A stretch of 51,453 nt of DNA, taken from positions 1 through 51,453 of the forward strand of contig DATHJB010000211.1 in NCBI GenBank assembly GCA_035316325.1, written 5' to 3'. Source of the stretch: Acidimicrobiales bacterium (lineage in GTDB: Bacteria; Actinomycetota; Acidimicrobiia; Acidimicrobiales; VFJN01). Numbering within the stretch: position 1 is the stretch's first letter; each line of letters starts with the position of its first letter. Below, piece after piece: positions 42,036 to 49,927 of this stretch. A program made the translations under genes and the position numbers. Below the pieces are notes generated by a model that was not told where the DNA came from, did no database searches, and saw only the letters and a program-made list of their open reading frames with translations.

Positions 42036-43148
42036 TCAAGTCCACACCCTTCCGCGGGCCGCGGCGAACTCGTAGGCGGCCACCGTCTGGCTGGCCGTCG
42101 CCTCCCAGGTGTACTCGGCGGCGCGGGCCAACGCCGCCGCCCGGAGCTGCTCGGAGAAGTCGAAGTCGTCGAGGATCGACGCGATGGCGCCGGCGATGGC
42201 GTCCGGGTCGTAGGGGTCGATGGCGATCCCCGCTCCCCCGGCGACGAGCTCCTCGGTGGCCGTGCCCTTCGACGTGACCACCGGCGCGCCCTGCGCCAAC
42301 GCCTCGGCGACCGGCAGCCCGTAGCCCTCCCACAGCGACGGGTACGCCACCACGGCGGCCGCCCGGTAGAGGGCCGGCAGCTCGTCCGGCGGCACGAAGC
42401 CGAGCAGCTTCACCCGGTCGCCGAGCTGGGCGGCCTCGGGGCCGAGCGCGTCGCCCCAGCCGGTGGGGCCGACGACGGCCAGCGTCACGTCGTCGTGCGG
42501 CACCCGCTGCATGGCCTGCAGGAGGCGGGGGAGGTTCTTGCGGGGCTCCAGCGTGCCGACCGACAGCACGTAGCGGCCGGTGAGCCCGTAGCGGGCCCGC
42601 ATGCGGACGACGGCGTCGTCGGTGGCGGCCTCGGCCGCCATGCCCCAGGGGATCACCCGCAGCCGGCCCTGCTCGATGCCGGCCGCCGAGCAGTCGTCGC
42701 GGGTGGCGTTGGAGGGGCACAGCACCAGGTCGGCGTCGTCGCGGGTGCGGGCCAGCGCCCCCTCGAAGAACTGCACGCCGTTGGCGGTGAAGTTGCCGGG
42801 GTCGCGGCGCCAGGCCAGGTCGTGGATGGTCACCACCAGCGGGCAGGTGCGGCGGGGCACGGCGTAGCCGGTGGCGTGGACCAGGTCGACCCGGCCGGTC
42901 GCCGACTCGACGCCGGGCCAGCGCAGCCGGTTCCACGACTCGTACAGCACCTTGCGGGGGAAGGGCAGTTGCCGCACGGGGATCACCGGTCGCCACGACT
43001 CGGGCGGCTGGCGCAGGTGCCTCGCAGCCACGCCGATCTGGTCGACCCGCCGCGTCGCCGCCACCGCCCGGACCTGCTCGAGCGCGGCACGCGCCGTGCC
43101 CCCGGGCACACGGTGCCAACACTGCTCCAGGACGACGGCAACTCGCAC
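42036..43148 (-). CDS. Glycosyltransferase family 4
   Basis: A 370-residue GT-B enzyme. GGTARAALEQV forms the N-terminal acceptor loop, VVTIHDLAWRRDPGNF the central strand, and YVLSVGTLEPRKNLPRLL begins the donor domain; the EX7E motif is in LWEGYGLPVAEALAQG. It resembles mannosyl/rhamnosyltransferases of actinobacterial surface glycans. GTG 43148 gives the usual VRVAVVLEQ start; GTG 43166 is also in frame. It is divergent from fcl, so both may be controlled from the 130-base gap. Confidence 0.9.
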   Translation of the reverse strand: MRVAVVLEQCWHRVPGGTARAALEQVRAVAATRRVDQIGVAARHLRQPPESWRPVIPVRQLPFPRKVLYESWNRLRWPGVESATGRVDLVHATGYAVPRRTCPLVVTIHDLAWRRDPGNFTANGVQFFEGALARTRDDADLVLCPSNATRDDCSAAGIEQGRLRVIPWGMAAEAATDDAVVRMRARYGLTGRYVLSVGTLEPRKNLPRLLQAMQRVPHDDVTLAVVGPTGWGDALGPEAAQLGDRVKLLGFVPPDELPALYRAAAVVAYPSLWEGYGLPVAEALAQGAPVVTSKGTATEELVAGGAGIAIDPYDPDAIAGAIASILDDFDFSEQLRAAALARAAEYTWEATASQTVAAYEFAAARGRVWT

Positions 43149-43264
43149 GGCTTCGAATGATCGCACGAACGGGACGGGTGGGGCGGAACCCCGTCGTCAT
43201 ACGGCGTCGCTGGGGGGCCACCGAGGGTTCATCGGACGCTCGGTCGCAGCGCTCGTGAAGGCGG

Positions 43265-43270
43265 TACAGT
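43265..43270 (+). promoter_or_regulatory. Leaderless-type -10 box for fcl
   Basis: TACAGT lies 8 bases before ATG 43279; no ribosome site is present in the spacer. Confidence 0.5.
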
Positions 43271-43278
43271 GCGCGGCC

Positions 43279-44241
43279 ATGTCTGGGTTCTGGTCCGACC
43301 GCAAGGTGCTCGTCACCGGTGGCACGGGGTTCCTCGGGAAGCACGTCGCCGCCAAGCTGAACCAGCGTGGCGTCGGATCGCTGTCCACCCCGTCATCGTC
43401 CGACTACGACCTCCGCGTCCCGGGCGACGTGGAGCGCATGTTCGACGACCTGGAGCCCGATCTCGTCGTCCACCTCGCGGCCCGGGTCGGCGGCATCGGC
43501 GCCAACCAGGAGCGGCCGGCCGCGCTCTACCTCGACAACCTGCTGATGGGCACCTACGTCATCGAGCAGGCCCGGCTGTCGGGCACGCCCAAGGCGGTGG
43601 TGATCGGCACGATCTGCTCGTACCCGAAGCACACGCCGGTGCCGTTCAGCGAGGACTCGCTGTGGCAGGGCTACCCCGAGGAGACCAACGCCCCGTACGG
43701 CATCGCCAAGCTGGCGCAGCTCGTGCAGGCGCAGTCGAACCGGGCGCAGTACGGGCAGAACGTCGTGTACCTGATGCCGACGAACCTGTACGGCCCGGGC
43801 GACAAGTTCAACGCCGCCGTCAGCCACGTGATCCCCGCGCTGATCAAGAAGTGCGTCGAGGCCCGGGAGCAGGGGCTCGACCACATCGAGGTGTGGGGCA
43901 CGGGCGCCGCCTCGCGTGAGTTCCTCTACGTCGACGACGCGGCCGAGGGCATCGTGCTGGCGGCCGAGCGCTACGACGGGCCTCTCCCGGTCAACCTGGG
44001 CACCGACGAGGAGGTCCCGATCCGCGACCTGGTGCCCCTGATCGCCGAGGCCACCGGGTTCACCGGCGAGGTGCGCTGGGACACGTCGAAGCCCGACGGC
44101 CAGCCCCGCCGCCGCGTCGACCCCTCCCGCGCCGCCGACCTGTTCGACTTCAAGGCCCAGACCCCGTTCACGGTCGGCCTGAAGACGACCGTCGAGTGGT
44201 ACGAGGCCCACCGAGCCGAAGCCGAGGCCCGAGCGGTCTGA
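43279..44241 (+). CDS. fcl: GDP-L-fucose synthase-like epimerase/reductase
   Basis: A 320-residue SDR. The coenzyme loop is TGGTGFLGKHV (14-24). The family-specific stretch VHLAARVGGIGANQERPA, the Cys-containing TICSYPKHTPVPFSED and the catalytic YGIAK match GDP-4-keto-6-deoxymannose 3,5-epimerase-4-reductase. LPTNLYGP-type residues (MPTNLYGPGDKF) and SREFLYVDDAAEG also fit. With gmd at 29781 it would make GDP-L-fucose. ATG 43279 was chosen over the long upstream frame because it gives the normal N-terminus. It is convergent with the decarboxylase gene, with a hairpin between. Confidence 0.9.
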   Translation: MSGFWSDRKVLVTGGTGFLGKHVAAKLNQRGVGSLSTPSSSDYDLRVPGDVERMFDDLEPDLVVHLAARVGGIGANQERPAALYLDNLLMGTYVIEQARLSGTPKAVVIGTICSYPKHTPVPFSEDSLWQGYPEETNAPYGIAKLAQLVQAQSNRAQYGQNVVYLMPTNLYGPGDKFNAAVSHVIPALIKKCVEAREQGLDHIEVWGTGAASREFLYVDDAAEGIVLAAERYDGPLPVNLGTDEEVPIRDLVPLIAEATGFTGEVRWDTSKPDGQPRRRVDPSRAADLFDFKAQTPFTVGLKTTVEWYEAHRAEAEARAV

Positions 44242-44251
44242 CCCACCCCTC

Positions 44252-44310
44252 CCCCGGCAAATTGCGTTCGAAAACCCGCTCATGGCGGGCTGATCGACGC
44301 AATGTGCCGG
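44252..44310. terminator. Long imperfect hairpin between fcl and decarboxylase gene
   Basis: The arms CCCGGCAAATTGCGTTCGA (from 44253) and TCGACGCAATGTGCCGGG (to 44311) pair with one mismatch and continue into CCCGC/GCGGG around a TCATG loop. The stem is about 25 bp. Likely bidirectional terminator. It shares AAATTGCGT with the ftsH hairpin. Confidence 0.7.
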
Positions 44311-44338
44311 GACTGGGCGTCGCCGACACCGCCGACCC

Positions 44339-46660
44339 TTACGGGTGGCGGAGGGCCTTGCGGAAGTAGTCGGCGGTGCGGGCCAACCCCTCGCGAACGT
44401 CGACGCTGGGCTCCCAGCCGAGGCTCTTGCGGGCCAGGCTGATGTCGGGCTTGCGCTGGGTGGGGTCGTCGGCCGGCAGCTGCTCGTAGACGATCTCCGA
44501 CGAGGAGCCCACCACGTCCAGCACGATCTCGGCCAGCTCGGACACCGTGAACTCCACCGGGTTGCCGATGTTCACGGGCCCCGTGATGTCGCCGTCGAGC
44601 AGCGCGACGATCCCCCGGATCTCGTCGTCGACGTAGCAGAAGCTCCGGGACTGCGTCCCGTCCCCGTAGATCGTCAACGACTTCCCCTGGATGGCCTGCA
44701 CGAGGAAGTTCGACACCACCCGCCCGTCCTCGATCCTCATCCGAGGACCGTAGGTGTTGTGGCAGGCCACGCCGGTCCCCGCCCAGAAGTTCTCCCGGCC
44801 CGGGACCGAGAAGTCGTAGACCAGCTCGGTCGGTTCGATCTCCTCGATCGACTTCACCGGAGCCCACACGAGGTCGCCAGTGCGGCGAGCGTTCAGCTTC
44901 TGCGTGACACCACGGTCCCAGTCGAGCGGGCTCCACGGTGACACCTGCGGCACCGTGACCCGCCAGAAGGGATACCGACGATCACCGGTGCGTTGCCTCA
45001 AGGTGCTGGTGTAGCGACCGACACTGGGGCAGATGCCGAAGCGGGCCAGCGCCACGATCAGGTCGTCCTTCAGGTCGTCGCTGACCGTGGAGAACTCGTG
45101 CCGGACACCCTCCTCGAACTTCTGACCGGAGTGGACGCCGTCGCCCTCGCGGTAGCCCTCCATGAACCACTTGAGGCGGGACAACGGCAGCCCCAGGATC
45201 CAGCCGGGGATCTTCTTGGGACCCGCGCCGAAGCCGAGGTGCTCCAGCACGGCGAGCAGGAGCTGGCCTCGGGCGATGATCGCCCCCGACCGCGCCTCAC
45301 TCGGCTGCTGCCAGCCGACGTGCAGCCACAGGTCCCGCTCGACCACCTTCGCGGCCCGCTTGAGCGTGTCCGTGTCGCACGACCAGTTGACGTAGGCGTC
45401 GTGGTCGCTCTGCTGCCAGCAACCCTCCGCCACCCACAGCCCCAGCAGCCAGAGCAGCTCGTCGGTGACCTTCAACGTGATCGGCAGCCAGGGCGACGCG
45501 CCGCTGACCCGGCGCCGCACCATCGCCGTCTCTGGGACGTGCAGGCCCAGCCGACGGACCTCGCCAACCGTCAGGTAGTCGAGATCACGGCTGCGGACCA
45601 CCGAACCCCAGGTCGACTGCCGGACCTTCGGCCCAGGAGTGCGGCGGGACACCCGGTCGGCGACCAGGTCCTGGCGGTTCTCCCACACGTGCCAGCCCAG
45701 GCCCGGCCAGGTGACCTGGAGGTCGTCGGCGGAGCCGCCCGTCGCCTCCCAGGCGTCGACCACCGACACCCACTCCTTGTCGCGCTCCGGCACCTCGATG
45801 CGAGTGGCCACGGCGATGCGGTCGCCCACCTGCAGCTGGGTGACCGGTCGCGCCTCCGGCTCGCCGCCGGGCCCTTCGACGAACAGGCTGTGGTCGCCGG
45901 TCACCCGAACCGAGCGCCCGTAGCGGGTGTGGACCTCGAAGCAGGGGCCGGTCGGCGGATGGCCGAGCAGCGCGATCGCCTCGGACGCGGCGATCCGACC
46001 GCCGTCGCCGAACGCCGGCACGGTGTAGCCGTGGAGGTCGACGTTGGTGCCGATGCGGGCGGCCAGGTCGCCGACACGCTCGCGCCGTAGCTCGGTGCCG
46101 TCGTCGTAGAGCACCTGCTCGTCAGCGAGGATCGAGTTGAAGATGCGGACGATCCTCACGTCCAACCCGTGGTAGCGGTGGTACGCCATCGTGATCGCCT
46201 CGGCGAAGCGCTTCGCCTCGTCGTAGACGCCGCGGGGGCCCACGGGGTTGACGTGGCCCCAGTACTGCTCGTGCTGGGGGTGGACCTTGGGGTCGCCGTA
46301 GACCTCGCTGGTGGACGCCAGCAGGAAGCGGGCGTCCTTGCGCTTGGCGAGGCCCAGGCAGTTGTGGGTGCCGAGGCTGCCGACCTTGAGCGTCTGGATC
46401 GGCATCTCCATGTAGTCGCGAGGCGAGGCCGGCGACGCGAAGTGCAGCACCGCATCGACGGGGCCGGGCACCCACACGTAGGTGCTCACGTCGTGGTCGA
46501 CGAACGTGAACCCGGGATGGCCGAAGAGGTGCTCGATGTTGGGGACCGCGCCCGTGCTCATGTTGTCGAGCGCGATGACCTCATCGCCGCGCGCGAGCAA
46601 CACATCGCACAGATGCGATCCGAGAAAGCCAGCTCCACCGGTGACGACGACGCGCGCCAT
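44339..46660 (-). CDS. uxs: UDP-glucuronate decarboxylase interrupted by an intein
   Basis: A 773-residue precursor. Residues 1-175 and 636-773 join to a normal 313-residue SDR of the UDP-xylose synthase type: coenzyme loop GGAGFLG (8-14), [19 protein letters not shown], the catalytic YDEAK (Tyr146, Lys150), then RIFN joined to TYGPRMR and [18 protein letters not shown]. Residues 176-635 are an intein that splits the conserved FNTYGPRM motif. The spliced enzyme would convert UDP-glucuronate to UDP-xylose (or, less likely, be a dTDP-glucose dehydratase-like enzyme). It lies 70 bases after ugd, which makes its substrate, on the same strand. Confidence 0.94.
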   Translation of the reverse strand: MARVVVTGGAGFLGSHLCDVLLARGDEVIALDNMSTGAVPNIEHLFGHPGFTFVDHDVSTYVWVPGPVDAVLHFASPASPRDYMEMPIQTLKVGSLGTHNCLGLAKRKDARFLLASTSEVYGDPKVHPQHEQYWGHVNPVGPRGVYDEAKRFAEAITMAYHRYHGLDVRIVRIFNSILADEQVLYDDGTELRRERVGDLAARIGTNVDLHGYTVPAFGDGGRIAASEAIALLGHPPTGPCFEVHTRYGRSVRVTGDHSLFVEGPGGEPEARPVTQLQVGDRIAVATRIEVPERDKEWVSVVDAWEATGGSADDLQVTWPGLGWHVWENRQDLVADRVSRRTPGPKVRQSTWGSVVRSRDLDYLTVGEVRRLGLHVPETAMVRRRVSGASPWLPITLKVTDELLWLLGLWVAEGCWQQSDHDAYVNWSCDTDTLKRAAKVVERDLWLHVGWQQPSEARSGAIIARGQLLLAVLEHLGFGAGPKKIPGWILGLPLSRLKWFMEGYREGDGVHSGQKFEEGVRHEFSTVSDDLKDDLIVALARFGICPSVGRYTSTLRQRTGDRRYPFWRVTVPQVSPWSPLDWDRGVTQKLNARRTGDLVWAPVKSIEEIEPTELVYDFSVPGRENFWAGTGVACHNTYGPRMRIEDGRVVSNFLVQAIQGKSLTIYGDGTQSRSFCYVDDEIRGIVALLDGDITGPVNIGNPVEFTVSELAEIVLDVVGSSSEIVYEQLPADDPTQRKPDISLARKSLGWEPSVDVREGLARTADYFRKALRHP
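44756..46135 (-). mobile_element. Intein with LAGLIDADG homing endonuclease domain
   Basis: Exactly 460 codons, inserted in frame. The first residue is Ser176 (SILADEQVL, block A). Block B is [10 protein letters not shown] with TxxH at Thr254-His257. Two LAGLIDADG-type motifs are LLGLWVAEG (405-413) and MEGYREGDG (500-508), with KKIP (482-485) between, as in DOD endonucleases. Block F is [15 protein letters not shown] (614-628) and block G is VACHN (631-635) with the penultimate His and terminal Asn. The next extein residue is Thr636. All splicing and both acidic nuclease residues (Glu412, Asp507) are present, so the element looks active. Confidence 0.95.
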
Positions 46661-46730
46661 GGTTCTCGTCTCTCAACTTTCGGTTTGTGGCTGTAGCTGT
46701 GCCTGTGACGCCCCCGCCGGGCGACGACTG

Positions 46731-47999
46731 CTACCGGCCGATGCCGACGTACGAGAACCCTCGACGTTCCAGGGCCGGTCGGTCCAACAGGTTGCGAGCG
46801 TCCACGATGCGGGGCGCCTTCATCAGATTGGCCACTTTGTCGAAGTCCGTCCAGCGGAACTCGTCCCACTCGGTCAGAACCGCCAGAACGTCGGCGCCCT
46901 CGCACACCGAGTAGGCGTCGTTGGCGGGCGTCAGGCCCACGATCTCCGACTTCACGGCCGGGTCGTAGGCGCACACGTCGGCGCCCTCGGCCTGCAGCAG
47001 CTGGATGACCTTCAGCGCCGGCGAGTCGCGGGTGTCGTCGGTGCGGGCCTTGAACGTGAGGCCCCACACGCCCACCTTCACGCCCTCCAGGGACCCGCCC
47101 GCCATCTCCCGCACCTTGGTGACCACCCGGTGGAACTGGTCGTCGTTGACGGTGATCACGCCCCGCAGCAGGTCGAACGAGTACCCGGCGGTGTCGGCGA
47201 TGTGGACCAGCGCCCGCGAGTCCTTCGGGAAGCACGAGCCGCCCCAACCCGGGCCCGGGCGGAGGAACTCGTGGCCGATGCGCTTGTCGTAGCCCATCCC
47301 CAGCACCACGTCCTTGACGTCGGCGCCCACGGCCTCGCACACCGCGGCGATGGCGTTCACGAAGCTGATCTTCGTGGCCAGGAAGGCGTTGGAGGCGTAC
47401 TTGATGGTCTCGGCCGACGCCGGGTCGGTGACGATGATCGGGGCGGTCACGCCGATGTACAGCGCCGCCACCCGCACCGCGGCGGCCTGGTGCTCGCTGC
47501 CGATCACGATGCGGTCGGGGTGGAGGAAGTCGTGCACCGCCGAGCCCTCACGCAGGAACTCGGGGTTGCTGACCACGGCGACGTCGTCGCGCCCCAGCAC
47601 CCGCTCGACCGCCCGGGTGGAGCCCACCGGCACGGTCGACTTGTTGACGACGACGGCCTCGGCCGGCAGCACCGGCCCGATCTGGCGGGCCGCGGTCTCG
47701 ATGTACGACAGGTCGGCGGAGCCGTCGTCGGCCTGCGGGGTGGGCACGCACAGGTAGGCGAAGTCGGCGTCGCTGGCGGCGTTCTCGGCGCCGACCACGA
47801 AACGCAGCCGGCCACCCTCGAGGCCCTCGCGCACCATGTTGTCGAGGCCGGCCTCCACGATCGGGATCTCGCCCCGGCTGAGCTGCGCCACCTTGCCCTC
47901 GTCGATGTCGGCGCACACGACGTCGTGGCCGAGGTGCGAGAAGCAGGCGGCCGTGGTGAGGCCCACGTACCCAGCTCCGATGACGGCGATCTGCGCCAT
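46731..47999 (-). CDS. ugd: UDP-glucose 6-dehydrogenase
   Basis: A 422-residue enzyme oxidising UDP-glucose to UDP-glucuronate with NAD. The N-terminal Rossmann loop is GAGYVGLTTA (8-17). VPTPQADDGSADLS, NKSTVPVGS and NPEFLREGSA are conserved blocks. The catalytic Cys is Cys256 in GWGGSCFPKD, followed by the C-terminal domain with VWGLTFKARTDDTRDSPAL. AGGGAGGT precedes ATG 47999. It shares a strand with the decarboxylase gene 70 bases downstream, forming a UDP-xylose module. It is divergent from dprE2. Confidence 0.96.
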   Translation of the reverse strand: MAQIAVIGAGYVGLTTAACFSHLGHDVVCADIDEGKVAQLSRGEIPIVEAGLDNMVREGLEGGRLRFVVGAENAASDADFAYLCVPTPQADDGSADLSYIETAARQIGPVLPAEAVVVNKSTVPVGSTRAVERVLGRDDVAVVSNPEFLREGSAVHDFLHPDRIVIGSEHQAAAVRVAALYIGVTAPIIVTDPASAETIKYASNAFLATKISFVNAIAAVCEAVGADVKDVVLGMGYDKRIGHEFLRPGPGWGGSCFPKDSRALVHIADTAGYSFDLLRGVITVNDDQFHRVVTKVREMAGGSLEGVKVGVWGLTFKARTDDTRDSPALKVIQLLQAEGADVCAYDPAVKSEIVGLTPANDAYSVCEGADVLAVLTEWDEFRWTDFDKVANLMKAPRIVDARNLLDRPALERRGFSYVGIGR

Positions 48000-48120
48000 G
48001 TGGTGGACCTCCCTGCCCCAAGCCTGGTTCGGCGTGCGGAAACGCTAGCCCGTCAAGGCACCTGCACCCACCGCGCGTGAGCCGAGATCAGGGAGCGCGC
48101 CTCGCGGCCCGGCAGCCAAC

Positions 48121-48126
48121 TAAAGT
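48121..48126 (+). promoter_or_regulatory. -10-like box for dprE2
   Basis: TAAAGT lies 36 bases before GTG 48163, leaving a short leader that contains GGGAG near the start. It probably drives the dprE2-ubiA-dprE1 operon. Confidence 0.4.
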
Positions 48127-48162
48127 CTCGGCCTGTCCTGCCGGGCTCCGGGAGATGAGACT

Positions 48163-48939
48163 GTGCGCAACGCACTCGGTTCTGTCCAATCAGTTGTGGT
48201 GCTCGGTGGTGCCTCCGACATCGGGGCCGCGATCACCGAGCGGCTCATCCGCGACGGCTGCCGTTCGGTGGTGCTGGCGGGTCGCCGGCCCGAGGCCATG
48301 GAGCCCGTCGCCGAGCGCCTCCGGGGTGCGGGTGCCCAGGTCGGGGTCACCGTCTGGGACGCCGTCGACATCGGCAGCCACGCCGACGCCGTGAAGGCCG
48401 CCTGGGACGCGATGCCCGGTGGCGGCGACGTCGACTGCGTGGTCATGTCCGCCGGCGTGCTGGGCGAGCAGTCCCACTTCGAAGACGACCCCACGGCCGC
48501 GGCCGAGGCCCTCACCGCCAACTACACCGGGCCGGTGTCCACCCTGCTGCACGTCGCCCAGCGGCTGCGCCAGCAGGGGCACGGCAGCATCGTGGTGCTG
48601 TCGTCGGTGGCGGGTGAGCGGGCCCGGCGCTCGAACTTCGTGTACGGCTCGTCGAAGGCCGGCCTCGACGTCTTCTCGCAGGGCCTGGCCGACTCGCTGG
48701 TCGGCTCGGGCGTGCGGGTCGTCGTCGTCCGCCCCGGCTACGTGCACACATCCATGACGGAGGGCAAAGACCCTGCTCCGCTGGCGACGACGCCGGAGGT
48801 GGTCGCCGACGCGGTGGCCGGGGCACTGGCTTCGGGCGGCAAGGAGATCGTATGGGTACCCAACACCTTCCGCTATCTGATGACCGTCTTCCGGCACCTC
48901 CCGAGACCGCTGTGGCGCAAGGTCTCCGCCAACCGCTGA
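48163..48939 (+). CDS. dprE2: Decaprenylphospho-2-keto-arabinose reductase
   Basis: A 258-residue classical SDR. The coenzyme loop LGGASDIGAAI (14-24) is the DprE2 variant of TGxxxGIG. The catalytic triad includes Ser in VVLSSVAGERARRSNF and YGSSK. The C-terminus (KEIVWVPNTFRYLMTVFRHLPRPLWRKV) closely resembles mycobacterial DprE2, which reduces the keto intermediate made by DprE1 to decaprenylphospho-arabinose with NADH. Its neighbours downstream are the other two enzymes of the pathway, which makes the call firm. Confidence 0.92.
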   Translation: MRNALGSVQSVVVLGGASDIGAAITERLIRDGCRSVVLAGRRPEAMEPVAERLRGAGAQVGVTVWDAVDIGSHADAVKAAWDAMPGGGDVDCVVMSAGVLGEQSHFEDDPTAAAEALTANYTGPVSTLLHVAQRLRQQGHGSIVVLSSVAGERARRSNFVYGSSKAGLDVFSQGLADSLVGSGVRVVVVRPGYVHTSMTEGKDPAPLATTPEVVADAVAGALASGGKEIVWVPNTFRYLMTVFRHLPRPLWRKVSANR

Positions 48940-48961
48940 CTCCCGGACCGGGAGGCCGACG

Positions 48962-49927
48962 ATGACCGCGACGTCGGACCCTTCCACCCGCACCTCCGCA
49001 CCCGTGCCCGTGCCCGACGACCAGGCGCCCGACGACTCCTCGTCGCTGCTCCTCGGGCTGCTCAAGCTGGCCCGGCCCAAGCAGTGGATCAAGAACCTCC
49101 TGGTGTTCGCGGCCCCCGGCGCCGCGGGGCTGCTCAAGGAGGTCGGCCCGCTCACCGACTCGCTCATCGCCTTCGTGGCCTTCTGCATGGCGGCGGCGGG
49201 CACCTACTACATCAACGACGCCCGCGACGTCGCCGCCGACCGCCTGCACCCGAAGAAGCGCTTCCGCCCCGTCGCCAGCGGCGTGGTGCCGGTGTCGCTG
49301 GCCTTCGTGCTGGGCGGCTGCCTGCTGGTGTCGTCGGTGGGTGTGGCGCTGCTGGCCAACCCGAAGCTGGCGGCGGTCGTCGTCGGCTACGTGTGCCTCA
49401 CCACCGCCTACTCGAGCTGGCTGAAGAACATCGCCGTGGTCGACCTGGTGGCGGTGGCAGCCGGGTTCGTGCTGCGGGCGGTCGCCGGGGCCGAGGCCAC
49501 CGAGGTGGGGATCTCGCAGTGGTTCTTCATCGTGACGATCTTCGGCTCGCTGTTCGTGGTGGCCGGCAAGCGGGGCGCCGAGGCCGCCGAGATGGGCGAG
49601 AACGCCGGCTCGTTCCGCTCCGTGCTCGCCTCCTACCGGCCCGAGTACACGGCCTACGTGCGGTCGGTCACGTCGAGCGCCTTCCTGGTGGCGTACTGCA
49701 TCTGGGCGTTCGACGAGGCCACGTCGGCGGCGATCGCCAACCCCGACGGCCTGCCCTGGTTCCAGGCGTCGATCGTGCCCTTCGTGACCGCCGTGCTGCG
49801 CTACGCGCTCGTGCTCGATCAGGGCAAGGGTTCTGCGCCCGAAGAGATCTTCCTGGGTGACAGAATCCTCCAGTTGATTGGGTTGGCCTGGGTCGTGGTG
49901 TTCGGGATCGGGGTGTACACGGCGTGA
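48962..49927 (+). CDS. Decaprenyl-phosphate phosphoribosyltransferase (UbiA family)
   Basis: A 321-residue polytopic protein with about eight to nine helices. LARPKQWIKNLLVFAA and the first Asp-rich motif NDARDVAAD are those of the bacterial DPPR synthases (Rv3806c-like); the second motif is replaced by a DLVAVAAGFVLRAVAG stretch typical of this branch. The enzyme moves phosphoribose from PRPP to decaprenyl phosphate; the 5-phosphate is later removed and DprE1/DprE2 epimerise the product. A GGGAGG site precedes ATG 48962. Its stop overlaps the dprE1 start. Confidence 0.92.
   Translation: MTATSDPSTRTSAPVPVPDDQAPDDSSSLLLGLLKLARPKQWIKNLLVFAAPGAAGLLKEVGPLTDSLIAFVAFCMAAAGTYYINDARDVAADRLHPKKRFRPVASGVVPVSLAFVLGGCLLVSSVGVALLANPKLAAVVVGYVCLTTAYSSWLKNIAVVDLVAVAAGFVLRAVAGAEATEVGISQWFFIVTIFGSLFVVAGKRGAEAAEMGENAGSFRSVLASYRPEYTAYVRSVTSSAFLVAYCIWAFDEATSAAIANPDGLPWFQASIVPFVTAVLRYALVLDQGKGSAPEEIFLGDRILQLIGLAWVVVFGIGVYTA

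Noticed and set aside
40801-43344. An 847-codon frame covering two glycosyltransferase genes
   Set aside because: The first half is out-of-frame reading of the GT4 gene at 42036-43148; only the second half is a true GT4.
44339-46660. Interpreting the extra 460 residues as an inserted accessory domain or frameshift
   Set aside because: Both ends match intein splice blocks exactly (Ser1, HN then Thr), the frame is continuous, and flanking residues rejoin a conserved motif.
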